A DNA stretch of 64,000 nt from NCBI GenBank assembly GCA_029858305.1, contig JAOUFI010000003.1, positions 1-64,000 of the forward strand. Direction: 5' to 3'. How positions within the stretch are numbered: position 1 is the first letter of the stretch; each line of letters starts with the position of its first letter. This DNA is from Candidatus Thorarchaeota archaeon (GTDB lineage Archaea; Asgardarchaeota; Thorarchaeia; Thorarchaeales; Thorarchaeaceae). Below the pieces are notes generated by a model. The model was given only the letters and a program-made list of their open reading frames with translations. It was not told the origin of the DNA and made no database searches. Positions 36,424 through 46,871 of this stretch are shown in pieces. A program made the position numbers and the translations under genes.

Positions 36424-37104
36424 ATGACGTCAGGCCTAGGCGCAGCATTAGCAATCGCAAAGAAAGACATCATCATTCAGTTACGTAAGAAGTTTGAAGC
36501 ATTCTCAATGTTCCTATTTGCCCTCATCGCAGTCCTCGCATATTCCTTTGCGTTGGTTTCACAAGGATCTATACCAGCAGATGTAGGTAGTGCAATGCTG
36601 TGGGTCATCATTTTCTTCATGGGGATGTTTGGCTTCGCTCCCATTTTCCTCTCCGAGTCAGAAACTGGCACATTACGCGGTCTCGCTACTGCGCCGATTC
36701 CCGCATGGGCGGTCTATGTTGGTAAGGTGATCTATGGTTTTGTTCTGATGGGAATAGTTGAGGTCTTTCTGGTACCGATTATTTCTATACTGTTTGGTTT
36801 TTCTTTTCTAAATGATATTCCACTTACTGTTGCTGTACTCGTAGTTGGAACACTAGATTTGTCAGCAGTTGGTTCAATGGCCTCGGCTCTAGTAATGCCT
36901 TCAGAGGCAAAAGCAACAGTATTCCCCCTTGTCTATTTCCCTACTGCAACGTCAGGTCTAATTCTCCTCATTGAAATCACCAAGATCATTGTATTGGGTC
37001 CAGGCGTTGTGCCGATTATGTTACTATTTGAAATACTTCTTGCTCATCTGATTGCAATGCTGACACTATCGGCTTCTGTGTTTCACTTTGCACTTTCACC
37101 TTGA
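36424..37104 (+). CDS. ccmB: Heme exporter protein CcmB
   Basis: 226 aa 6-TM; FAPIFLSESETGTLRGLATAPIPAWAVYVGKV. Confidence 0.85.
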   Translation: MTSGLGAALAIAKKDIIIQLRKKFEAFSMFLFALIAVLAYSFALVSQGSIPADVGSAMLWVIIFFMGMFGFAPIFLSESETGTLRGLATAPIPAWAVYVGKVIYGFVLMGIVEVFLVPIISILFGFSFLNDIPLTVAVLVVGTLDLSAVGSMASALVMPSEAKATVFPLVYFPTATSGLILLIEITKIIVLGPGVVPIMLLFEILLAHLIAMLTLSASVFHFALSP

Positions 37105-37172
37105 ATGCGTGTCTTCAGCAAAACGTTCATATTGCAAGTAGTAGGGGAATCAGCAGTTCGAGTTGAAAAGCC

Positions 37173-37841
37173 GTGAGCAATACCAGACTGATATTTCTCG
37201 CAGTAGCAGCAGTGATATCATTACTCTATGTCTACATGACATGGATCTTTTCCCCGCCAGATGCGATACTTGGAGAAAACGTTCGCATTTTCTTCCAGCA
37301 CATTGCACCCGCTCTTGTCGCATACGGATTATTTGGAGGGACGTTACTGTGCGGAGTGATGTATCTGTGGAAGGGAGATCTAAAATATGACATCATCGGA
37401 GCAGTATCAATCAAACTTGGACTGTTGTTCACTACGATTACCCTATTGAGTGGAATGTTGTGGGCTAATGCAGCATGGCATTCACCTTGGAATTGGGATC
37501 CCCGCGAAACGACCACTCTCATCTTATGGATTGCATATGCATGTATTCTGGCATATCGAGCTTCTGTAACCGATAGGGAAGCGAGAGCTCAATTTGGTTC
37601 CATTTTCGGAATTGTCGCGTTCCCGATGGTGTTATTGAGCTATCTTTCAATTCGAATATGGAATACTCTTCATCCAATCGTAATTGATGAATCTGGATTC
37701 CATATGGGAATCGAACACATGATGACTCTGTTCGTAGCTATGATTGCTGTCACAATGATTGCACTGATTATGGTCGAGCTAGCGTACAAAGTTGATTCAG
37801 CATATGAAAAGTTGATGAGAATAAGAATGTCAAGGAGTTAA
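37173..37841 (+). CDS. ccmC: Heme exporter protein CcmC
   Basis: AAWHSPWNWDPRETTTLILW (WWD-type), 6 TM; GTG start. Confidence 0.88.
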   Translation: MSNTRLIFLAVAAVISLLYVYMTWIFSPPDAILGENVRIFFQHIAPALVAYGLFGGTLLCGVMYLWKGDLKYDIIGAVSIKLGLLFTTITLLSGMLWANAAWHSPWNWDPRETTTLILWIAYACILAYRASVTDREARAQFGSIFGIVAFPMVLLSYLSIRIWNTLHPIVIDESGFHMGIEHMMTLFVAMIAVTMIALIMVELAYKVDSAYEKLMRIRMSRS

Positions 37842-37845
37842 GAAT

Positions 37846-37986
37846 ATGCAACAGTTTGAACTATTCATCGTAGCCACAATATTTTGGGGTGGTATTTTCA
37901 TTTTCCTATTATACCTTCTAATGAGAATGGCTGGAATCGAGAAACAACTCAAAGTTGTAGAAGCACAGATCGATGGAGAACAATAG
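37846..37986 (+). CDS. ccmD: CcmD-like small membrane protein, 46 aa
   Basis: Read directly (missing from ORF track): MQQFELFIVATIFWGGIFIFLLYLLMRMAGIEKQLKVVEAQIDGEQ; one TM plus amphipathic tail, between ccmC and ccmE. Confidence 0.75.
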   Translation: MQQFELFIVATIFWGGIFIFLLYLLMRMAGIEKQLKVVEAQIDGEQ

Positions 37987-37988
37987 AA

Positions 37989-38375
37989 ATGAGAAAGAAA
38001 ACTCGGATGGCACTTGTTGCAGTCATCTTGGTAGTTACTATTAGTATTGTCGGATATCAAATGTTGAATCTTTATGTCGACCCCTACCTGAGTGTAGATG
38101 CCGTAGTCGAGCATCCTGAATCATTTATGGGTCGTACAATACAGGTCAAAGGAGAGCTTCAGGCAGGATCTCTGACCATTGGTCAAGATAATGTGACATT
38201 AGTATTAGTGGGAGATAATCACACGATCATAGTGCTGTTGCTAGGTGAAGTTCCTGATATGGTGGATGGTCAAGATATTGTTGCGATTGGTACGCTAGAA
38301 TCAGCCACTCTCATAAGAGCAACTCAGATTCTAACTTCATGCCCAAGTAAGTACGAAGCCCCAACTACAACATAG
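37989..38375 (+). CDS. ccmE: Cytochrome c maturation heme chaperone CcmE, Cys-type
   Basis: TM then HPESFMGRTIQVKGELQAGSLTIGQDNVTLVLVGDNHTIIVLLLGEVPDMVDGQDIVAIGTL...CPSKYE; start set to ATG 37989 rather than 37884. Confidence 0.88.
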   Translation: MRKKTRMALVAVILVVTISIVGYQMLNLYVDPYLSVDAVVEHPESFMGRTIQVKGELQAGSLTIGQDNVTLVLVGDNHTIIVLLLGEVPDMVDGQDIVAIGTLESATLIRATQILTSCPSKYEAPTTT

Positions 38376-38380
38376 AGAGT

Positions 38381-39007
38381 CTATTTCCATTCATCCCCAA
38401 AACGAGCCTTATGACCAGGAGGTCTCGGCTCATGCAACCAAGGAACTGGTTCTTTCACTAATATTGATGCCAACTGTGCAACACGTTTTCCCATCTGTGA
38501 TGCCATGGCCATCGCCTCAGTGTCTGCCCTGATATCACCAGGATTCAATGCGAATCCAATTGGCCAATAGACGCCGCCAGGTAGAATCATTTCTTTCACC
38601 ATCATATAGAAGATAATTGTAGATAGAGAATGATCCACACCAGACCTCCGACCTACGGCAAACCCACAGCCTACTTTTCCTTCTAAATGAAGAAATCTAC
38701 CTGTTCGGTCTATTAAATTCTTCAAAGGTGTAGCTACAGAAGCGAAATGGTCTGGAGAACCAAAAATAATACCATCAGCAATTGCCATTCTTTCTGCAAC
38801 CTGATTCAGATCATCATCTTGGACACATTTGCCGAGTGGAGTGCATTCGTTGCAATGTTTGCATTCTCTGATATCAAGGCTTGCAAGGCCGATGAATTCA
38901 ATCAATGCATCTTCCTTTCTTGCAGATTCAAGAGCAGTTTCAATGAGTGTTGATGTATTGCTATTTGTTCTAGGGCTGCCAGAGATTCCAAGAATTCGTG
39001 TTTTCAA
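38381..39007 (-). CDS. NADPH-dependent FMN reductase-like iron-sulfur flavoprotein
   Basis: ILGISGSPRTNSNTSTLIETAL, ECKHCNECTPLGKCVQDDD, GIIFGSPDHFASVATPLKNLIDR. Confidence 0.85.
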   Translation of the reverse strand: MKTRILGISGSPRTNSNTSTLIETALESARKEDALIEFIGLASLDIRECKHCNECTPLGKCVQDDDLNQVAERMAIADGIIFGSPDHFASVATPLKNLIDRTGRFLHLEGKVGCGFAVGRRSGVDHSLSTIIFYMMVKEMILPGGVYWPIGFALNPGDIRADTEAMAMASQMGKRVAQLASILVKEPVPWLHEPRPPGHKARFGDEWK

Positions 39008-39376
39008 ATCAGGTACCTCGATGTTAAAGAATTCGGTTCAAAGGCGTACTTAATTGTTGTTTTTTAATCCGTATATTGTTATTGAGTACGAAAAGTAACT
39101 ATAGCAGGTTCTATGTGCAAAAAAAATTACATTCTGTAAAGAAATCATGAATGAAAACAGCCATTATTGAAAGAAATGTGAAAATCGCCTTTTTGACCTT
39201 TGAGCGCTTCCGACTTTTAGTGGAAACTAAAAAATCAACCTTTGGAATAAGAGAAAGCTTCTGGTTTCTTGGGATGGGGGAAATTGCCCATCTCGTCCTA
39301 ATAAGGAGGTGCAAATTGACTTGGCGATGCTATTATTAGAGAGTCAGATAAATCTAAAAGAAGTAGGGAAGCCACT

Positions 39377-41977
39377 TTGACCAAGCAAACTCCTATGCAG
39401 CGGCAGTATCTTCAGCTGAAGAGACAATACCCAGACTGCATACTAATGTTCCGTCTTGGCGATTTTTATGAGATGTTCAATGAAGATGCAAAAGTGGCTA
39501 GTAAAGCACTTGACATTGTTCTCACTGCACGAGGAGAAGGAGTCAATCGTTGGCCTTTATGTGGAGTTCCCTATCATGCTGTAGATGGATACGTTGCCAA
39601 ACTACTGCAACAAGGCTTTACCGTAGCCGTTGCAGAGCAGGTTGAAGATCCCTCACAGGCCAAGGGTCTTGTAAAAAGGGATGTTGTAAGAGTAATAACT
39701 CCAGGCACTGTTCTTGAGAGCTCTATGCTTGAAGATTCATCAAATAACTATCTGACAGCAATGATCGAGGAGGGTGGTATCACAGGAGTTGCATCTGTCG
39801 ATGTTTCCACCGGGGAATTCCTTGCAGCACAAATAGAAGGTTCTCTAGACAGCGAAGCAGTGATGAATGAGATTGGGAGGCTGGGGCCTTCTGAAATTTT
39901 GCTGCCTGATGGATTGGCGAAGTCAAGTATTTGCAAAGTTTTGCAAGAAACTGGGATTCATATAACATTAAGAAATGCTCTAGATTTCTCAGCATCGAAT
40001 GCTGAAGATTTGCTTAAAGAGCAATATGGAGTTTCCATAATCGATGGCTTTGGAATTGCTGACAAACAGATAGCTCTTGGAGCTGTTGGAGCTGTGCTTG
40101 TGTATCTACAAGACGTTCACAGAACAAGTAAGATCTCTCTCTCAGGACTCAGGACTTATACTGTCGAAACCCACATGGTCGTAGATAGCCAGACCCAGAG
40201 AAATCTAGAGCTTATCAAAAACGCTAGAGATGGAACTCCGCGCGGCACACTTCTCAGTATATTGTCAAAGACAGTCACACCTATGGGAAAACGCAAATTA
40301 AAACAATGGATTCTACAGCCACTAAGAGATGTTGCAGCAATTGAGATGAGATTGGATGCTGTTGAGGAGTTGGCACGAAACGCGCTTATTCGGCAAGGGA
40401 TTGCAAGCAGCCTCAGAGATGTTGGAGACCTTGAGAGAGCAACAAGTAGAATTGTCTTTGGAACATCTAGTGCAAGAGATCTCCTCGGACTGAGAAATTC
40501 TCTATCCAGACTACCAGCGTCTAAAGAAGCTCTTGCATCATGTTCGAGTAAGATGATGAGGGATTCCGCGAATTCTATTGATCCCTTAACTGAGCTTCAT
40601 CTCACGCTCAAAGAAGCCATTCTGGATGATCCTCCTGTCTCAGTTAGAGATGGTGGGATGATTAAGAAAGGATTCAGTCGGGACCTTGATTCTTTGAAGG
40701 AAACAATTTCATCTGATAAAAAATGGATAGCATCGCTTCAAGAAACTGAGAGAAGAAGAACAGGTATTAAATCGTTGAAGGTCGGATTCAATAAGGTCTT
40801 TGGTTACTACATTGAGATCACTCGTTCGAACCTCAACATGGTGCCTGAAGAATATGAGAGAAAACAGACGCTTGCCAATGCGGAGAGATTCATTACACCT
40901 GAGCTCAAGGAGAAGGAATCTGCAGTTCTCGCAGGAGAGGAGCGTATCAATAAACTCGAGTTTGAAATCTATGAGGAACTACGAGAAAGGGTTCGAGAGG
41001 CATCAGCTAAATTACGTCAGAATTCCAATGCAATAGCTATTACTGATGTCTTGGTATCTCTATCTGAAGTTGCTGTAACGAGAAGATATTGCCGACCATC
41101 TCTTAAGACAGACACTCGGATTAAGATTGTAGATGGCAGGCATGCCTCACTAGAGGTGATGCTTGGTCCGAATGAGTTTGTGCCAAATAGTATTGAGATT
41201 GGTGATGGTGGTACTACGCTAATTATCATCACAGGTCCAAATATGGCTGGAAAATCAACTTGGATGAGGCAATGTGCCATCATCGTGCTCCTTGCACAGA
41301 TGGGTTCCTTCGTACCCGCTAAGAGTGCTGAGGTAGGTCTCGTCGATAGGATTTTCACTCGAGTCGGAGCGTTCGATGACCTCACAGCGCGTCAGAGTAC
41401 TTTCATGGTTGAAATGATAGAAACAGCGAATATACTCAATAATGCCACTGAGAAAAGCCTAGTCATCCTTGATGAGATAGGTCGAGGGACATCGACTTTT
41501 GATGGAATGGCTCTGGCTTGGGCAGTCGCTGAACGCATTATTCAAATGAGAACACGTACCCTCTTTGCTACTCACTTCCATCAACTCACCGATATGGCAG
41601 CACAGTTTCATGGTGTAAAGAATGTGCATACCTTAGCGAAAGAGTCAGGGGACACAATAATATTCATACATAGAGTTGTGGACGGTGGAACGGACAAGAG
41701 CTATGGAGTCCATGTTGCCGCTCTAGCAGGAGTTCCTGAATCGGTCGTGAAACGAGCTAGTCAAATCCTCCAGAAGATTGAGAAGGAGAACAGGCTCACT
41801 GTGAGAGATACTATCCCTGATTTTAAATCGACAGAACAGACTAGCTTAGAGTCCTTAGTTATAGAGGACCCTCTTGTTGATAGAATAAGGCACATAGATC
41901 TTGATAGAACTACTCCAATCGATGCACTTATGCAATTGAGGGAGATACAAGAGGAAGCAAAGAAAAGAAAGGACTGA
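39377..41977 (+). CDS. mutS: DNA mismatch repair protein MutS
   Basis: TPMQRQYLQLKRQYPDCILMFRLGDFYEMF; GPNMAGKSTWMRQ; VILDEIGRGTSTFDGMALAWAVAE; TTG start. Confidence 0.95.
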   Translation: MTKQTPMQRQYLQLKRQYPDCILMFRLGDFYEMFNEDAKVASKALDIVLTARGEGVNRWPLCGVPYHAVDGYVAKLLQQGFTVAVAEQVEDPSQAKGLVKRDVVRVITPGTVLESSMLEDSSNNYLTAMIEEGGITGVASVDVSTGEFLAAQIEGSLDSEAVMNEIGRLGPSEILLPDGLAKSSICKVLQETGIHITLRNALDFSASNAEDLLKEQYGVSIIDGFGIADKQIALGAVGAVLVYLQDVHRTSKISLSGLRTYTVETHMVVDSQTQRNLELIKNARDGTPRGTLLSILSKTVTPMGKRKLKQWILQPLRDVAAIEMRLDAVEELARNALIRQGIASSLRDVGDLERATSRIVFGTSSARDLLGLRNSLSRLPASKEALASCSSKMMRDSANSIDPLTELHLTLKEAILDDPPVSVRDGGMIKKGFSRDLDSLKETISSDKKWIASLQETERRRTGIKSLKVGFNKVFGYYIEITRSNLNMVPEEYERKQTLANAERFITPELKEKESAVLAGEERINKLEFEIYEELRERVREASAKLRQNSNAIAITDVLVSLSEVAVTRRYCRPSLKTDTRIKIVDGRHASLEVMLGPNEFVPNSIEIGDGGTTLIIITGPNMAGKSTWMRQCAIIVLLAQMGSFVPAKSAEVGLVDRIFTRVGAFDDLTARQSTFMVEMIETANILNNATEKSLVILDEIGRGTSTFDGMALAWAVAERIIQMRTRTLFATHFHQLTDMAAQFHGVKNVHTLAKESGDTIIFIHRVVDGGTDKSYGVHVAALAGVPESVVKRASQILQKIEKENRLTVRDTIPDFKSTEQTSLESLVIEDPLVDRIRHIDLDRTTPIDALMQLREIQEEAKKRKD

Positions 41978-42015
41978 TTACTGTCTTTAATTGTAAATCA
42001 CAAACCCATAATCCA

Positions 42016-43419
42016 TCAGCCAGTTTCTATGGCTTTCTTTGGAGCCCTTAGCTCTGCTTCAAGTTCTTCAATGTTCACTCTTGGTTCTATGCTCTTGGTC
42101 GCGAGTATTCCAAGTATAACAAAGTTGAGAATAATAGCTCCAAGTATTAGCGGGATACCTTCGTAATATGTATAGATGAAACCTGAAAAGATAGGTGCAA
42201 TTGTACCAACAAGCAGGACTAGAAGCGTTGACAGCCCCAGCATCTTCCCTAAGTCTGCTCGCGGCAGGGATTTCTGGATATAGGCACCCATAGTGGTTGC
42301 CCAGAGATTGTCATTTGTCGATTTCATCGCCGTGGCAATGAACGCAAGCGAGAGAATTACTCCGAGACCGGGATAGATGCTATCAAGCGTGGCAACCCAT
42401 TCCACTGGTGCAACATATTTTACATATTGTGCAATGATCAAGAGACCAAGTGCAAGAGGCATCACAGAATACACTGCAATTGTAATTCTCTTTCCACCTT
42501 TCTTATCAAATGAACGTCCGAGTAGAAGTGTTAATGGTACAGACAATGCAAGGGTGATCAGCATCATGAGGAAAATCTGACCAATATTAAACTCCAGAGT
42601 TTCATTAACATAGAATAAGCTTGAGAAACCATACATGTTATCACTCAGGGCATCTATCATCATAACTGCAACAAAGATAGGAAACACTCTAATCAGTAGT
42701 TTCAGGCCTCGCTTACTCTCTGAAATAAAATCCCTGATGATTGATGCGTTTCGATCCCTCTCTGGTATTGGGGTTGATTCCAACCATATCAACCGAATAA
42801 TGGTAGTAGCTAGGAATCCAACTGCACCGATAAAAAAGATCGTTCGCATTATCTGAATAAATGCCCATCCATTGTTGAACATTATACCCATGGCTAAGAG
42901 AGGACCTAGACCGAATAGAGCTCCCAGAGTGAAAAGACTGACCGCGACCCCTCCATATTTTCTATCGATGACTTGATAGATGTAAGCAGTACCCCCTTGA
43001 CCTGTAAAGTTTGACGTTGCAAGTGTAAGGAGCCCCATTGCAACAATCTCGATTCGATCAGCAAATGAGAGAATGAGAAAACCAATCCCGTTTATCACCA
43101 TGGTAATGATCGCGAGGTTTCTACGATTGTAGTTATCTGCAAGATAACTTGCAACCAGTGTCCCTATGAGCGTCACTATGGTCATTGAAGAAAAGAGAAT
43201 ACCTAGAATGAGGTAGGGGATTCCCAAGTCTCGAAGAAAGAGACTCAGGAAGTTCCAAACAACATTTAGACTTGCCATTATCCAGTTTGTTATTATGAAG
43301 ACTCTGAAGTTCTTGTTTGCCATCAGACTCCTGACTGAGTGACTCCAAGAATCATCGGCAACTTGCTCAAGAGGTACTTGGGGAGTTACTGTAGTCACAT
43401 CAATCGGGTCTTCGCTCAA
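42016..43419 (-). CDS. MFS transporter
   Basis: 12-TM, FLRDLGIPYLILGILFSSMTIVTLIGTLVASYLADNYNRRNLAI. Confidence 0.8.
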   Translation of the reverse strand: MSEDPIDVTTVTPQVPLEQVADDSWSHSVRSLMANKNFRVFIITNWIMASLNVVWNFLSLFLRDLGIPYLILGILFSSMTIVTLIGTLVASYLADNYNRRNLAIITMVINGIGFLILSFADRIEIVAMGLLTLATSNFTGQGGTAYIYQVIDRKYGGVAVSLFTLGALFGLGPLLAMGIMFNNGWAFIQIMRTIFFIGAVGFLATTIIRLIWLESTPIPERDRNASIIRDFISESKRGLKLLIRVFPIFVAVMMIDALSDNMYGFSSLFYVNETLEFNIGQIFLMMLITLALSVPLTLLLGRSFDKKGGKRITIAVYSVMPLALGLLIIAQYVKYVAPVEWVATLDSIYPGLGVILSLAFIATAMKSTNDNLWATTMGAYIQKSLPRADLGKMLGLSTLLVLLVGTIAPIFSGFIYTYYEGIPLILGAIILNFVILGILATKSIEPRVNIEELEAELRAPKKAIETG

Positions 43420-43537
43420 AAGATTTCATTCTTCCATGGTGGCTGTTTTCTTGCTTAAGATAATCAAATTGACTTATGCAAGTTTAATGAATATGATGAT
43501 GAAGGCATCGAGATGAGTGCGAAATACACAGAATCGT

Positions 43538-44680
43538 TTATTTTGCCGAAAGAATTTCATGTGCTTTCTTTAGTTGCTCTATAATGTCAATACCTTGTGG
43601 ACACTTCTCTAAGCACTCTCCACATTCTTCACACGCAGAAGCATCCTTTCCTTGAGCCCATGGAGTTTTGCCAATCGTTGAATAATAGGATTTTGCCTTT
43701 GCCTGATCCCCATAGATCTGATAGCGTTGCAACGATTCAAAAATGAAGTTGATATTGACTTCATTTGGACAAGGTTGACAATACTTGCATTGAGTACAGA
43801 CAAGGTCACACAACTCTTTGAATCTCTTTGCAATACCGTCAATTGATTTCTTTTCTGTCTTAGTTAGTACATTATAATCAGCACTCGAAGTGATGCTTAG
43901 GTTATCATTCAGCATATCGCCAGAGCCCATTCCTGATAGTGCAACTGAAACATTCGGATTACTCAGAACAAACTTGAACGCCAAATCCACGTAATTCTCG
44001 CGTCCGGGTGTCAGCCACTCCTTCATTTCTTCTGGCAGATTTTTTCCTGCAAGACGCCCACCACCTACAGATCCCATAGTCGCTACAGCTAGACCTTTTC
44101 TACCTGCATAATTGATCATCTCATGATTGACTTGGTCCACTATATTGTATTGCACAAGCATTAGCTCAAAATACCCAGAGTCAATAATTTCTTTTAGAAC
44201 TTCAGGCGTATCATGGAAGGAGAATCCTAGATGCTTTATTTTTCCATCCTCTTTTGCCTTCATGGCGCGTTCCAGTAAATTGAGTCCCAGCACCTTCTCT
44301 TCAAACGTCTTTTTATTTAAGGCATGAAACAAATAGAAATCCACGCTCTCTTCATCTAATCGTTGAAGCTGTTCATCCAGATACTGATCAAAGTGCTCCT
44401 GCTTTGTGAACTCCTGCCGACCTACAGGGCATTTAGTTACCAGCGTGACACGTTCGCGATACCCATCTTTTAATGCCATTCCCAAGACTACTTCGCTTTC
44501 ACCACCGTGATAGGTCCAAGCAGTATCCACATACGTAATACCATTGTCAATTCCTTTTCGAATTAGCTTAATAGCTTCTAGTCTATTGATTTTACCATCT
44601 TCAGTTATTGGAAGACGCATACAACCAAATCCAAGTGCTGATACTTTAGTTCCTAGTTTTCCCAGCATTCTATATTGCAT
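43538..44680 (-). CDS. Aldo/keto reductase with C-terminal 4Fe-4S domain
   Basis: VSALGFGCMRLPITEDGKI, YVDTAWTYHGGESEVVLG; CTQCKYCQPCP and CEECGECLEKCPQGIDI. Confidence 0.9.
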   Translation of the reverse strand: MQYRMLGKLGTKVSALGFGCMRLPITEDGKINRLEAIKLIRKGIDNGITYVDTAWTYHGGESEVVLGMALKDGYRERVTLVTKCPVGRQEFTKQEHFDQYLDEQLQRLDEESVDFYLFHALNKKTFEEKVLGLNLLERAMKAKEDGKIKHLGFSFHDTPEVLKEIIDSGYFELMLVQYNIVDQVNHEMINYAGRKGLAVATMGSVGGGRLAGKNLPEEMKEWLTPGRENYVDLAFKFVLSNPNVSVALSGMGSGDMLNDNLSITSSADYNVLTKTEKKSIDGIAKRFKELCDLVCTQCKYCQPCPNEVNINFIFESLQRYQIYGDQAKAKSYYSTIGKTPWAQGKDASACEECGECLEKCPQGIDIIEQLKKAHEILSAK

Positions 44681-44939
44681 GTTTTTTCAACTCGCGAGAT
44701 GTTTTTGCTATGCAACTTGCGCTTGTTAAATTCACGGTTTCTCGTGAGAGTTCATAATAAACCCATCAAGATGTGAATTGAATTCAATTGCAAAAGAAGT
44801 CATTATCCAAACATCGAGCACCTCTTTTTAATTCTTGCCTGGACTGTTTCACAATACACAATAAATGAAAACCAACAGATTTTATTTAGAGTAGGATATG
44901 AGTTGGATACCAAATCATCTGAGAAACACCTAATTTGGA

Positions 44940-45539
44940 ATGAGCTGCTTAGAATGGTTTGGTCATTGGAGGATTGAAAACGTGAGTCCTATAGAGATTC
45001 TTAGTGTGTTAGGCGCCTCTTTTCTCCTCTTCCGAATCTGGCTTGTTGAAATGAAGTTGCCTGATGAACTCCAATTTAGACGTAGATACTTCAGTCGTTT
45101 TTTCTCATATTATACAGGTTTCGCTCTCGTTTTTGGGCTTAGTTTCTATCCGTTTAATGTGATGGTAATGATCGCCTTCCCAATTATACTTGTGACATCT
45201 ATTTGGGACATCAACTTCTACCGCAGGTTCAAGACTCAGACATATTGGACCAAAAACCGTGCTTGGGTGTTAATTGAAAGACTCACTTTACACCCTCCTG
45301 TAGTCATAGTAGCTTTATTCATGATTTTTAATGATGCAAGAAATTACATCCAGCCCCCCAATCTCCTCATGATGATAGTAAGTGCTCTTATCCTCTTTCT
45401 TCCATTCTTCCTACTTGATGCACGGTGGACACGACGTTACAAATGGCCTGAGGCTGTAATTGTAATTGGACTAATGGTCGCATCTGGTGCATCGTTACTA
45501 CTTGCAGAAGCAATTCTTTGGGGTGTTCCATTTTGGTAG
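44940..45539 (+). CDS. Multi-TM membrane protein, unknown function
   Basis: 199 aa, ~6 TM; overlaps the next gene. Confidence 0.6.
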   Translation: MSCLEWFGHWRIENVSPIEILSVLGASFLLFRIWLVEMKLPDELQFRRRYFSRFFSYYTGFALVFGLSFYPFNVMVMIAFPIILVTSIWDINFYRRFKTQTYWTKNRAWVLIERLTLHPPVVIVALFMIFNDARNYIQPPNLLMMIVSALILFLPFFLLDARWTRRYKWPEAVIVIGLMVASGASLLLAEAILWGVPFW

Positions 45540-46819
45540 CTGAAAGCCAAAAGACATCTGATTCATTCTTGGAATACTTCAAGAAATCTCGGCTACTCAA
45601 AATTGGCCTTGCTTTCAATCTCATTTACTTTGTTGGTGCAATTTTTGGTTTGATTTACTTTTTCTTTGAGGGAACAGTTCTTGAAACTGTCTATACTGTA
45701 GACTTTCGTGTTTTCTATGAGGCTGGCCAAGTATTCATAAGCTCTCCAAGCGAAATCTACTCCGTTAATCCAAATGGATTGCCATTCAGATACTTCCCCT
45801 CATTTGCCGCATATATGGCTATATTCACAGGTATTCCATTACTAACACTCTACTTGATCAACATCACGCTGATGATGATTTGTAATCTGGGCATAGTCTA
45901 TTTTGTATATCAAGTGAGCCAACAAAAGGGAGTATCCACTTCCACAAAGAATTTTGAAAGAACACTTCTCTTTGTTTTCATTGCACCTCAGCACATTGTC
46001 AATATCATGTTTGGACAAATCACACAGCTGGCTATACTTCTAGCATTGATCGTGCTGTTTCTATTGCAGTCTTCAAATCATGACTCGCTGGGGTGGTTTT
46101 TTGTTACAGGTATACTAATCGGACTAGCAGCAACCCTCAAACCTTTCTTTCTAGTATTCATTCCTTTTATGGTTCCAATAACTGCAATGGACAGGGTACG
46201 TTTCAGTGTAGCTTTTAGACAATTAGTTGGAGTAGCTCTTGGATTCATGCTAGTAATGCTTCCAAATATTGTGTATTTCTTCACATACCCTTCCGCATTG
46301 GATGGTTTCATCAGAGTGAATCTTTTTGAAGATCTAACTGGTCAACACAGCACAAGCATTACCAAACTAGTAATAGCCTTTGTACCATTCTCTGACACGA
46401 ATCTATTACAAATTATTATTATTCTAATTTTAGGTGGGTTCCTATTCTTCAGAAGTTATGTCCGGTTTGTCAAGACTCCTCCCAATCAGAAAGATTATCT
46501 AAGACACTTTGTAGAGATGACATTTCTCATTCTTCTTGTCTATCCCGATTCATGGTTTCTCTTTCTTGCTATTTGGTATGCATTCTTGGCGCCATCAATG
46601 CTTCATCTATATAATTCTGATTCAGTTTCAGAAATGAATTTGCGGAAACTAGATTATCTATGGTCAGGTGCAAACAATTTACTAGCTTTCTTTTCTATTG
46701 GGATTATTCTACATTACCTAATACTCGGATTTGACCCAATTATCCCAATATGGCTGACAATCCTATTCATTCTATATGACCGTATCTCACAATTAGATAC
46801 TATTTCTACAACTTCATAA
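45518..46819 (+). CDS. GT87/DUF2029-like polytopic glycosyltransferase family protein
   Basis: DFRVFYEAGQVFISSPSEIYSVNPNGLPFRYFPSFAAYMAIF, polytopic. Confidence 0.65.
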   Translation: MGCSILVAESQKTSDSFLEYFKKSRLLKIGLAFNLIYFVGAIFGLIYFFFEGTVLETVYTVDFRVFYEAGQVFISSPSEIYSVNPNGLPFRYFPSFAAYMAIFTGIPLLTLYLINITLMMICNLGIVYFVYQVSQQKGVSTSTKNFERTLLFVFIAPQHIVNIMFGQITQLAILLALIVLFLLQSSNHDSLGWFFVTGILIGLAATLKPFFLVFIPFMVPITAMDRVRFSVAFRQLVGVALGFMLVMLPNIVYFFTYPSALDGFIRVNLFEDLTGQHSTSITKLVIAFVPFSDTNLLQIIIILILGGFLFFRSYVRFVKTPPNQKDYLRHFVEMTFLILLVYPDSWFLFLAIWYAFLAPSMLHLYNSDSVSEMNLRKLDYLWSGANNLLAFFSIGIILHYLILGFDPIIPIWLTILFILYDRISQLDTISTTS

Positions 46820-46871
46820 TTGGCATACCGTATGATTCTTATCAAAGAATAGCGGATAATCTACGATTGTT

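Noticed and set aside
39010-39376. tRNA or riboswitch in the long intergenic gap before mutS
   Set aside because: No cloverleaf, T-loop (GTTCRANYC) or known aptamer pattern recognised; only a simple hairpin is supported
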